NCBI GenBank assembly: GCA_036653735.1
Contig: JAVVTI010000006.1
Location: 1-35,882 of the forward strand
Length of the DNA: 35,882 nt
Source: CAVCAD01 sp036653735
Lineage (GTDB): Bacteria; Bacillota_I; Bacilli_A; RF39; UBA660
Direction of reading: 5' to 3'
Numbering within the stretch: position 1 is the first letter of the stretch; each line of letters starts with the position of its first letter. The notes under the pieces were generated by a model. That model searched no databases and had not been told where the DNA came from. It saw only the letters and a list, made by a program, of their open reading frames with translations. A program made the translations under genes and the position numbers. This document shows, one piece after another, positions 16,503 through 24,109 of the stretch.

Positions 16503-18929
16503 ATGAAAAATAAATTAGTATATATATTTTTGTTAATAGTACCATTTGTAGATTTAATAACTTCAATTACTGAAAGATATCTTAATGTTCCTTTTTCCTT
16601 AGGAATGATTTTTAAGGGTATATTTATACTTTTTCTATTAATATACTGTGCTTTCTTTACAAAATCCAAATATAAGAGAATAATAGCAAATTATTTAGTG
16701 TTGAGTGTTATCTTCGTTTCTTTATACTTTATATTTAAACAAAGTATTATTACTGAAGGATATCTTTTTCGTGAATTATTATATTTAATTAAATTATTTT
16801 TTCTTCCAGTTTCTTTCTTATCACTTATGTGCTTTTTTGATGATTTTGGTTTTCAAAAAGAAAAAATTATTAAACTGTTATTATTTACTATAGTAATATA
16901 TGCATCATTATTGATAATACCAATTATCACTAAAACTAGTTTTAACACTTATCAAAATGGAATGTATGGTATGGTTGGGTGGTTTTATGCTGCAAATGAA
17001 ATTTCAATTATATTGGTGCTATTATTTCCTTTTTTATATAAACTTATAAATAAAAAATATAAATACTTAATTATTGGAATACTACCAATAATATTAGTAA
17101 TAAGTTATGTAGGTACAAAAGTTACATTATTCGGGTTAATTATAGTTAGTTTTATAGTATTAATATTCTCTTTTTTTCATAATAATCGTCTTAATAAAAA
17201 TCCTTTTATATCATGCTTATTAATATTTATTACAGTTCTTATAATTTGTTCAAGCAGTGTTACAATAAAAAATGTATTTACAGTAATAGAAAATCCTTCG
17301 ATTACTGAAAATCCTCATGAATGTCATAATTGTGAAAATTTACCTGGTGACAATATCCTTATTAAAATAAAAAAATACGGGATGAAATTATTAAGTCAAA
17401 GAAATTATTATTTATATAATACTAATAATATATATATAAATAATTTTAATTTCAGAACATTTTTATTTGGATTAGGATTCTCAAATACAAGTAATATAGA
17501 TAATCCAAATATTGAAAAACTAATTGAAATGGATATGCCAGATATATTTTATCATTATGGAATTATAGGGCTGTTATTATTTCTATTACCTTTTTTATTA
17601 ATTACTTTTAAAATAATTAATAATAAAGGAATTTCTAAAAATTGTTTATTTTATATATTAATGCTTTTAATGTCTTTTGGAATATCGACTTTTGCTGGAC
17701 ATGTTTTTATTGCTCCGTCTGTCTCAATTTATATTGGAATATATTTGTTGTTAGTTGCTAATGAGTTAGATATGTTTAATAAAAAATTAAACAAAAACAA
17801 AATCTCGATCTTGGCTCTTCACATGGGTTTTGGCGGTGTAGAAAATGCTATCGCATCAACTGCTTCAATGCTCTGTGAAAAATATAATGTAGAAATAATT
17901 TCACTTTATAAAAAGGTAGAAAAAATTCCTTTTGAAATAAATTCAAAAGTTAAAGTAATATATTTAATGAATGAAACAAGTAATAAAGAAAAAATTACAG
18001 AAGCAATAAAAAACAAAAAAGTTTTTTTACTATTAATTGAGTCATATAAAGCAGTTAAGATATTATATCTAAAGCATAAACTTATAAAAAAATATATAAG
18101 TGATACTGATGCTAAAATAATAATTTCTACAAGATATAGCTTCAGTAAATTATTAAATAAATTTGGTAGGAAAGATTGCATTAAGTTAGCAGAAGAACAT
18201 ACATATACAATTGATAATAAATATATTAAAAAGTTAAATAAATTAAAAAATATTGATTTTCTATTACCAGCAAGTAAAAAATTATTAGATCAATATAAAA
18301 ATAGAGTTAACATTAAATTAAAATATATACCATTAACAATTAATTATATTCCAAATAAACAAGCTGAATTAAAAAAAGCAAATTTAATAGCTATTGGGAG
18401 ATTAGAAAAAGTAAAGGGTTTTATAGACTTAATTGATATAGTACATTTATTAGTCTTAAAAAATAAAAAAATATTTTTAAACATTTTTGGAGACGGCAGC
18501 GAATTTGATAAAATAAAAGAAAAAATCACTCAACTAGAATTAAATAATAACATAAAATTATGGGGATATAAAGACTCAAAGTTTATAGAGTCTTACATGA
18601 TTGAATCAAGTTTATATGTTATGACTTCTTTCGAAGAGTCATTTGGACTGGTCATATTAGAAGCTAATAGTTATGGGATTCCAGCAATTGCATTTTCATG
18701 TGCAGAGGGAGCAAAGGAATTAATAACAAAAGATAATGGATATATTATAAATAAAAGAAGTAACAATTTAATGGCAAATACAATTATAAAGTATTTTGAA
18801 TTAAATTTAAATGAAAGGAAAAAATTAGGACTGAATGCACGAAATAGTGCCACAAAATATACTAAAGAAAATGTTAAAGAATACTGGTTAAAATTTATAG
18901 AAGAGGTATTGAATGAAAAAAATTTTTAA
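16503..18929 (+). CDS. Fusion of O-antigen polymerase/ligase-like membrane domain with GT4 glycosyltransferase
   Basis: An 808-aa protein. The N-terminal ~420 residues contain about ten hydrophobic segments with the loop layout of the Wzy/O-antigen ligase superfamily: NEISIILVLLFPFLY, an outer loop with two Cys (ECHNCENLPGD), and FRTFLFGLGFSN with MPDIFYHYGIIGLLLFLLPF. The C-terminal domain from about residue 433 is GT4: HMGFGGVENAIAS, IAIGRLEKVKGFIDLI, FGDGSEFDKIKEKI, and the EESFGLVILEA donor motif. An upstream in-frame GTG (16497) overlaps the ribosome site AAGAGG, so the ATG at 16503 is preferred. Whether the membrane part polymerises or ligates is open. The fusion places cytoplasmic sugar addition and membrane glycan handling on one protein. 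Confidence 0.75.
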   Translation: MKNKLVYIFLLIVPFVDLITSITERYLNVPFSLGMIFKGIFILFLLIYCAFFTKSKYKRIIANYLVLSVIFVSLYFIFKQSIITEGYLFRELLYLIKLFFLPVSFLSLMCFFDDFGFQKEKIIKLLLFTIVIYASLLIIPIITKTSFNTYQNGMYGMVGWFYAANEISIILVLLFPFLYKLINKKYKYLIIGILPIILVISYVGTKVTLFGLIIVSFIVLIFSFFHNNRLNKNPFISCLLIFITVLIICSSSVTIKNVFTVIENPSITENPHECHNCENLPGDNILIKIKKYGMKLLSQRNYYLYNTNNIYINNFNFRTFLFGLGFSNTSNIDNPNIEKLIEMDMPDIFYHYGIIGLLLFLLPFLLITFKIINNKGISKNCLFYILMLLMSFGISTFAGHVFIAPSVSIYIGIYLLLVANELDMFNKKLNKNKISILALHMGFGGVENAIASTASMLCEKYNVEIISLYKKVEKIPFEINSKVKVIYLMNETSNKEKITEAIKNKKVFLLLIESYKAVKILYLKHKLIKKYISDTDAKIIISTRYSFSKLLNKFGRKDCIKLAEEHTYTIDNKYIKKLNKLKNIDFLLPASKKLLDQYKNRVNIKLKYIPLTINYIPNKQAELKKANLIAIGRLEKVKGFIDLIDIVHLLVLKNKKIFLNIFGDGSEFDKIKEKITQLELNNNIKLWGYKDSKFIESYMIESSLYVMTSFEESFGLVILEANSYGIPAIAFSCAEGAKELITKDNGYIINKRSNNLMANTIIKYFELNLNERKKLGLNARNSATKYTKENVKEYWLKFIEEVLNEKNF

Positions 18930-19617
18930 GAAAATATATAATAAAAGTAAGCTTAGTTATTTTAAAATATTAAGCGATGATCTAAGAATGAACAGAAAAA
19001 AATTTATAGTTACAATTAATCCAGAAACATTAATAATGTCCGAGAAAGATTTGGTATTAAAAAAACTTTTACTAGATAAAAATACGAGTATAGTTCCTGA
19101 CGGCATATCAGTAGTAAAAGCATCTAAAAAAGTAGGATTTCCAATAATTGAGCGAATTACTGGAATAGATATAGCATCTTTTTTATTAGATGAAGGAAAC
19201 TCTAAAAAGAAAACAATATATTTATTTGGTGCTAAGAAAGAAGTGATAGAAACTCTCGTAAAAAAAATACGCGAAAAATATACTGGATTAAAAATACTTG
19301 GGTATAGTGATGGTTATGCCAATAATAGAGATGATGTTTTTGAGAAAATAATAAAATTAAAACCAGACATTTGTTTAGTTGCACTTGGTATTCCCGATCA
19401 AGAGAAAATAATTTATAAACACTTAAATAAGTTTACAAAAGGAATATTTGTTGGAGTTGGAGGATCTTTTGATGTTATTAGCGAAACTAAAAAAAGAGCA
19501 CCTATAATATTTATTAACTTAAATTTAGAATGGCTATACAGACTTATTAAAGAACCAAAAAGAATAAAAAGATTTTTAAAAAATAATATCAAATTTTTAT
19601 TTAAATTAAAGAAATGA
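18913..19617 (+). CDS. WecG/TagA/CpsF family glycosyltransferase (GT26)
   Basis: A 234-aa GT26 enzyme. TagA/WecG members add ManNAc (or ManNAcA) to undecaprenyl-PP-GlcNAc at the membrane. Motifs: TINPETLIMS, VPDGISVVKASK with the conserved Asp, ERITGIDIASFLL, IYLFGAKKEVIE, CLVALGIPDQEK, GVGGSFDVISETKKRAP, and LEWLYRLIKEPKR at the C-terminus. Ribosome site AAGAGG lies inside the previous gene, and the two genes overlap by 17 bases. The gene for its usual donor enzyme, UDP-GlcNAc 2-epimerase, survives only as a broken 3' end just downstream (19877-20164). The enzyme therefore needs a donor made elsewhere, or uses a different sugar. Confidence 0.88.
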   Translation: MKKIFKKIYNKSKLSYFKILSDDLRMNRKKFIVTINPETLIMSEKDLVLKKLLLDKNTSIVPDGISVVKASKKVGFPIIERITGIDIASFLLDEGNSKKKTIYLFGAKKEVIETLVKKIREKYTGLKILGYSDGYANNRDDVFEKIIKLKPDICLVALGIPDQEKIIYKHLNKFTKGIFVGVGGSFDVISETKKRAPIIFINLNLEWLYRLIKEPKRIKRFLKNNIKFLFKLKK

Positions 19618-19800
19618 TTCTATTTATGATTTGTTAATATTTCAAAAATTAAAGAAGTATATGATTTAATGCGAAATAAATAATATTTCTCCTAAATACT
19701 TATTTTGTGTTCGGTTGAAATTTCTTAAAATTGAAAAAATAAACAAATGATAATAAATATTTTATCTTCCGTATTAAGCAAGGAAAACCACACCATATTT
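19618..19800 (-). mobile_element. Possible third ISLre2-like remnant (5' end only), copy C
   Basis: The stretch at about 19735-19765 (AAATAAACAAATGATAATAA on the plus strand) closely matches the right edge of copy A (about 2132-2150). On the minus strand TTTAGGAGAAA at about 19690 corresponds to CTAGGAGAAAG in copy B, with T-rich sequence in register after it. It seems to be the first ~150 bp of the element, cut off where the GT26 gene ends. The match is short, so confidence is low. It fits a recombination junction between element copies. Confidence 0.33.
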
Positions 19801-19876
19801 GGCTAAAAGTGGTAGTTATTTAGTACCAAATATTGTTAAAACGTAGAAAAAACATTATACATTTATATACAATTGA

Positions 19877-20164
19877 AAGAATATATCTGCTTCAAATTTA
19901 ATAAACATTAAACAAGAAGAAGCCCCATCACAAGGTAAACCTGTATTAGTTCTTAGAGATACTACTGAAAGACCAGAAGGAATAAAGGCAGGAACTCTTA
20001 AATTAGTTGGTACAGTAGAAGAAACTATATATGAAGAAACTAAAAAACTATTGCTTGATAAAAAAGAGTATGACTTAATGAGCAAAGCTTGTAATCCTTA
20101 CGGAGATGGAACAGCAAGTAAGCAAATAGTTGATAGTATTTTATTAAATAATTGGGAAAAATAA
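19877..20164 (+). pseudogene. wecB: UDP-N-acetylglucosamine 2-epimerase, 3' fragment
   Basis: Only the last ~84 codons remain recognisable. From 19913 the frame reads QEEAPSQGKPVLVLRDTTER, then PEGIKAGTLKLVGTVEE and NPYGDGTASKQIVDSI, the near-invariant C-terminus of WecB/MnaA enzymes. The first family residues lost are those of the DSGG motif just before QEEAPS. Upstream sequence (19877-19912) is open but unrelated, and a stop precedes it. No start codon or ribosome site fits. Codon use matches the chromosome flank rather than the glycan operon. It is the stump of a full gene replaced by the incoming cassette, and it ends at a bidirectional terminator. Confidence 0.88.
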
Positions 20165-20167
20165 TAT

Positions 20168-20200
20168 AAAAAAATAGTAATAATAAATTACTATTTTTTT
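20168..20200. terminator. Bidirectional terminator between convergent genes
   Basis: A 13-bp stem with an A-run on one side and a T-run on the other: AAAAAAATAGTAA (20168-20180), 7-base loop, TTACTATTTTTTT (20188-20200). It serves the plus-strand wecB stump and the minus-strand deacetylase, whose stop lies 6 bases beyond. Confidence 0.75.
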
Positions 20201-20205
20201 ATAAA

Positions 20206-21009
20206 TTATTTATAACCTATAACATAAGGTCTTAGTAATATCAATTTAAACTTAAGCAGTGACATACCACTATCCATATGAAGTCTTGGTATTTCTAAGT
20301 CTAAATCATCTCTATCAGCTTTTCTATGTTCCTTATTAGGACCATAAGTAAAAGCTAGAGAGTATTTATTTTGTACTAATTCATTTTTTATATTTTCAGT
20401 AATTACACCAAAAGGATACGCAAAGTATTTAGAACTAACAATATCTTGTTCCTTAATAAAATCCTCATTAACTACTATCTTATCTTTATTAAAAGATTCC
20501 TCACTATGAAGATCAAATGTATGAGAAGCAATTTCTATATTAGGATATTCCTTATTAAGCTTTAAAACTACATCTTTATTCATAAATTGATAAGGATCAT
20601 CTTTCCATATAAAGTTATTGTTATAATTAACCCCAACATAAAATATAGTAGCATTAGCATTATACTTCTTAAGTAAAGGAGCAGCATAATAATAATTAGA
20701 CGCATAACCATCATCCATTGTAATTAAAACAGATTTTCTTGGTATTTTACAAGTTCCTTTTTTAAAACAATAAAATTCATCAAGAGTTAATGTTTTATAG
20801 TTATGCTTTTTTAAATACTTTAACTGATCCTCAAAATTTTCATTACTCATTACAAAATAACTAGTAATATTATTATCTTTAATATACTTTTCAGTAGCAA
20901 AAGAATGATAACCTAAAATAGCCACTTTTTGATCATGATATAAATAAATAAAAAATGAAATAATTAATATAAGTACAAGTATTAATAAAAATATAATCTT
21001 CTTTTTCAT
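20206..21009 (-). CDS. Membrane-anchored polysaccharide deacetylase (CE4 / NodB-like)
   Basis: Removes acetyl groups from N-acetylated (or O-acetylated) polysaccharide outside the cell. An N-terminal membrane anchor (residues 5-24) precedes the extracytoplasmic domain, which starts with VAILGYHSF. CE4 motif 1 is TMDDG (residues 97-101) with the base Asp99 and metal Asp100. Motif 2 is SHTFDLH (His163, His168), a spacing seen in the PgaB/IcaB-type branch. YFAYPFG is motif 3. The metal triad is complete, so the enzyme should be active. It is transcribed alone, away from the UbiA operon, with AAGGAAG 6 bases before the ATG and a TATAAT-type -10 box. Possible substrates are peptidoglycan or the neighbouring glycan; the sequence does not decide. 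Confidence 0.86.
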   Translation of the reverse strand: MKKKIIFLLILVLILIISFFIYLYHDQKVAILGYHSFATEKYIKDNNITSYFVMSNENFEDQLKYLKKHNYKTLTLDEFYCFKKGTCKIPRKSVLITMDDGYASNYYYAAPLLKKYNANATIFYVGVNYNNNFIWKDDPYQFMNKDVVLKLNKEYPNIEIASHTFDLHSEESFNKDKIVVNEDFIKEQDIVSSKYFAYPFGVITENIKNELVQNKYSLAFTYGPNKEHRKADRDDLDLEIPRLHMDSGMSLLKFKLILLRPYVIGYK

Positions 21010-21029
21010 ATAGCACTTCCTTAAATAAT

Positions 21030-21035
21030 ATTATA
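21030..21035 (-). promoter_or_regulatory. -10 box of the deacetylase gene
   Basis: TATAAT on the minus strand, 20 bases before the ATG, with ribosome site AAGGAAG (21016-21022) between them. No good -35 box is seen. It is divergent from the UbiA-operon promoter. Confidence 0.45.
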
Positions 21036-21068
21036 CTATAAATTTATAAATATTTCTAAATATATCGC

Positions 21069-21097
21069 TTGCTTAAATAAATAAACTACATTATAAT
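21069..21097 (+). promoter_or_regulatory. Promoter of the UbiA/HAD-GtrA membrane operon
   Basis: TTGCTT (21069-21074), 17-base spacer, TATAAT (21092-21097). The start codon at 21109 is only 11 bases beyond the -10 box, so the transcript is nearly leaderless. No ribosome site is evident apart from AAGAAG. Confidence 0.6.
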
Positions 21098-21108
21098 TAA
21101 GAAGAACT

Positions 21109-21954
21109 ATGAAAAAAATTAAAATATATTTAAAACTATTAAGAGTTAAGCATTATATAAAGAACATACTGTTGTTTATGCCTTTAATATTTTCAAATCT
21201 AATAACAACTAAAAATATATTATTAACAATAATAGGTTTCATATCTTTTTCATTTATGGCATCTACTATTTATATAATAAATGATATAAAAGATATTGAA
21301 AGTGACAAGCTACATAAGTATAAAAAAAATAGACCTCTAGCTAGTGGAGAAATAACTAAGAAAGAAGCATATATAATAGCAATTATACTATTTACAGCAT
21401 CTATTATATTAAACTATTTTATAGGTGGATTAAATAGCTTGTCATATATATATTTACTAGGTTATTTTATTCTTAATTTATTATATACTTATATATTTAA
21501 GAAGATAGCAGTTCTTGATATATTCTGTCTAATGATATTTTATGTAATAAGAGTATACTATGCTGCAGCAATAATAAATGTTGAAGTATCTGTATGGTTA
21601 TATCTAACAGTTATGTCATTCTCACTTTATATAGCACTTAATAAAAGAAAAGGAGAATATATATCATCTCATCATACTAGAAAAGTACTATCTTCTTATA
21701 ATGAGAGTTTTCTAAATGACTTCATGAATATATGTATAGCAAGTACTATAGTATTTTATTCTCTATGGGCATGTAATATAAAGGGAGGATACTTTATAAT
21801 AACAATACCGCTATTAATAGCTATAATTATGAAATTCTCTTTAGCAAGTAATAATAACAATAATCAAGATGTAATAGAAACACTAATAAGTGATAAAGTA
21901 TTAATTATATTATGTTTGATCTATGGTATAATAGTTTTATTATTAATGAGGTAA
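21109..21954 (+). CDS. UbiA-family prenyltransferase, decaprenyl-phosphate phosphoribosyltransferase-like
   Basis: Polytopic enzyme of the UbiA superfamily. The branch it resembles (Rv3806c-like DPPR synthases) joins polyprenyl phosphate and PRPP to give polyprenyl-phosphoryl-ribose 5-phosphate. RVKHYIKN at the N-terminus fits that branch. The Mg-binding motif is N58-D-I-K-D62-I-E-S-D66, followed by HKYKKNRPLASGEI. The second conserved region carries Y126, K131 and D137 (LLYTYIFKKIAVLD), then a conserved Arg in FYVIRVYYAA. About eight to nine membrane segments are predicted by eye, and the 281-aa length is normal. It leads a four-gene operon whose next protein carries phosphatase and flippase-like domains, which supports the DPPR-synthase reading over quinone or haem synthesis. 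Confidence 0.82.
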   Translation: MKKIKIYLKLLRVKHYIKNILLFMPLIFSNLITTKNILLTIIGFISFSFMASTIYIINDIKDIESDKLHKYKKNRPLASGEITKKEAYIIAIILFTASIILNYFIGGLNSLSYIYLLGYFILNLLYTYIFKKIAVLDIFCLMIFYVIRVYYAAAIINVEVSVWLYLTVMSFSLYIALNKRKGEYISSHHTRKVLSSYNESFLNDFMNICIASTIVFYSLWACNIKGGYFIITIPLLIAIIMKFSLASNNNNNQDVIETLISDKVLIILCLIYGIIVLLLMR

Positions 21955-21957
21955 AAA

Positions 21958-22926
21958 ATGAATATATATGATTTTGATGACACAATTTATGAAGGAGACT
22001 CTACAATAGATTTTATAAAATATTCTATTAAGAAACATCCAATATATATGATTAAGTGTATAACACTAACTATTATTCCTACTATTAAGTATTTACTAGG
22101 TAAAGATTCTATAGAAAAAGTAAAAAGTAGTTTGTTTTCATATATGATAAAAATAGAAGACAAAGAAAAATATGTTAATAACTTTTGTGTTATGCACATT
22201 AAAAAAATTAAATCTTGGTATAAAGAAAGTCAAAAAGAAAGTGATATAATAATTAGTGCATCGCTTGACTTTTGGCTTATTCCCTTTTGTAAAATGCTTA
22301 ATATTAAAAATCTAATATGCACACGTATGGATAAAAACTATAAAGTTATAGGTAAAAATTGTAAAGGAAAAGAAAAGATTGTAAGGCTTAACAAAGAGTT
22401 TCCAAACATTAATGTTAATAATGCTTACTCAGATTCCCTTAGTGATATACCAATGTTTAACGTGGCTAACAAGGGATACATAGTAAACAAAGACCAACTA
22501 ACAGAGTATAACAAAGATATACATATTAAAAAAGAAAAACTATTTAATAAAGATTTTATTATATTTATTTTTTGTGGAGGATGTGGTTCATTAACTAACT
22601 TCATTATTTCCTCACTATCATCAATATTTCTAGATCCTGTAATTTCATACATACTTGGATATACCATATCCCTAGCAGTCACTTATTACTTAAATATTTC
22701 ATTAATATTTAAAAGAAATATTAAATTCATAGATTTTATAAAGTTTATTATTTCATATATACCAAACTTTATTATTCAATTAATATGTGTTAATATATTT
22801 GTAAACTTATTACATATACCACCTGTTATTTCATATGCAATATCAATTATAATAGGTTTACCAGTATCATTTATATTTGTAAAACTATTTGCTTTTAGAA
22901 AGGTTAAAACAAATGAAAAAAATTAA
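21958..22926 (+). CDS. Fusion of HAD-IB phosphatase with GtrA-type membrane domain
   Basis: A 322-aa two-domain protein. Residues 1 to about 185 are a HAD phosphatase with DFDDT (nucleophile Asp5, acid/base Asp7), the SAS motif (S100-S102), a Lys region (GKNCKGKEK), and DSLSDIPMF (D159, D163). All four motifs are intact. Residues about 199-315 hold four membrane segments of the GtrA family: CGGCGSLTNFIISS, LGYTISLAVTYYLNISLIFK and a basic C-terminal VKLFAFRKVK. GtrA proteins are thought to flip polyprenyl-phosphate sugars. Next to a UbiA/DPPR-like enzyme, the HAD domain would remove the 5-phosphate of prenyl-P-ribose-5-P and the GtrA part would flip the product (inference). The spacer to the previous gene is 3 bases with GAGG, and the next gene overlaps by 14. 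Confidence 0.82.
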   Translation: MNIYDFDDTIYEGDSTIDFIKYSIKKHPIYMIKCITLTIIPTIKYLLGKDSIEKVKSSLFSYMIKIEDKEKYVNNFCVMHIKKIKSWYKESQKESDIIISASLDFWLIPFCKMLNIKNLICTRMDKNYKVIGKNCKGKEKIVRLNKEFPNINVNNAYSDSLSDIPMFNVANKGYIVNKDQLTEYNKDIHIKKEKLFNKDFIIFIFCGGCGSLTNFIISSLSSIFLDPVISYILGYTISLAVTYYLNISLIFKRNIKFIDFIKFIISYIPNFIIQLICVNIFVNLLHIPPVISYAISIIIGLPVSFIFVKLFAFRKVKTNEKN

Positions 22927-24109
22927 TAACATAATAAACAAGCTTAAAGAAAAAAACATTTTTTTCTATTTGTTCATGCTTATTTTTATAGGATTATATA
23001 TAAAAAGATTAGTAACATATGAATATATAAATACATACACATTATCATACTATAGAATTACATATACTTTAGGTTTCTTATCAAGAGCCTTAGTAGGAAG
23101 TGTATTTGATATCCTAGGTATTATTACTAAAACAGAAATATGTATATTTATTACATTCATTAATTTTGGTTTTATGATCATAATGAGTTCATTTCTTAAT
23201 AATCTTATTAAGAAATATAAAAACAACCTCTTTATACTAGTTGCCTTATTATTTATATTTAATACAGCATCCATTACTAATATATATTCATTCCTTGAGT
23301 TTGGAAGATTAGATATATTTATCTGCTTAGCATTCATAATTAGTATGTATTTAATATACAAAGATAGGTTAGAGTTTATTCCCATAATTAGTTTAGTTAC
23401 AATGCTTATACATGAAAACTTTCTAATGTGGTGTGCTCCAGTAATATGTGCACTTCTTCTTTATAAGTTTATAATAAGCAAAAATAAAAAATATCTATAT
23501 ACTTTAATTATTAATATAATAGTTTTGCTTATTCTATTTATAACTACTAGGTTTATAATATTAAAACCAAACTATGAAAATGCACACATACTAACAAATA
23601 AAATACAGGAAAAATCAGACTTTACAATCAATGAAATTGCTATAAGGCAGTACTACTATATGACAAAAGAAGAAAACCATACTACATTTAATATTCCATT
23701 TAGCAATCAAAATATATTAGACTGGTTAGTAGCAGCAGTAGGATTCATCTTCTTATTTACAATATTATCAGTACTATGTTTTTATCCACTATTAAAGAAA
23801 TCTAAACATAAGTTTTTCTTTATTATTTTAATTCTATCCTGTTTTACTCCAATAATCTTATACTTTAAAGTAAGTGATTTTGGTAGATGGTATGTATATA
23901 TTGTAAACAATTTATTAATCCTTTCCTACTATTTATTTATAACTAATAAAGAATTACTAGATACTAAACAAAACAATAAAATATTATTCTTATATATCTT
24001 TATATATCTAATATTCTCATGCTACTTCTATCCCAATAAAAACTTTGATATTATAGAATATAACCACACAGATAAACTCTTAGAAATGAGGAATACAAAT
24101 GGAAAATAA
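22913..24109 (+). CDS. Polytopic membrane protein, probable GT-C type glycosyltransferase
   Basis: A 398-aa protein of about ten to eleven hydrophobic segments, with no family I can name with certainty. An in-frame TTG at 22889 lies further upstream, but the ATG at 22913 has AAAGG at proper spacing and is preferred. After the first membrane helix comes YRITYTLGFLSRALVGSVFD, whose Arg-rich outer-loop look recalls GT-C enzymes that use polyprenyl-phosphate sugars, and a FGRLDIFI segment follows. A longer outer loop (about residues 225-275) contains several charged residues. Context supports the role: the operon supplies a putative prenyl-P-sugar and a flippase, and the next gene is GtrII-like. 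It overlaps the genes on both sides. Confidence 0.55.
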   Translation: MKKINNIINKLKEKNIFFYLFMLIFIGLYIKRLVTYEYINTYTLSYYRITYTLGFLSRALVGSVFDILGIITKTEICIFITFINFGFMIIMSSFLNNLIKKYKNNLFILVALLFIFNTASITNIYSFLEFGRLDIFICLAFIISMYLIYKDRLEFIPIISLVTMLIHENFLMWCAPVICALLLYKFIISKNKKYLYTLIINIIVLLILFITTRFIILKPNYENAHILTNKIQEKSDFTINEIAIRQYYYMTKEENHTTFNIPFSNQNILDWLVAAVGFIFLFTILSVLCFYPLLKKSKHKFFFIILILSCFTPIILYFKVSDFGRWYVYIVNNLLILSYYLFITNKELLDTKQNNKILFLYIFIYLIFSCYFYPNKNFDIIEYNHTDKLLEMRNTNGK

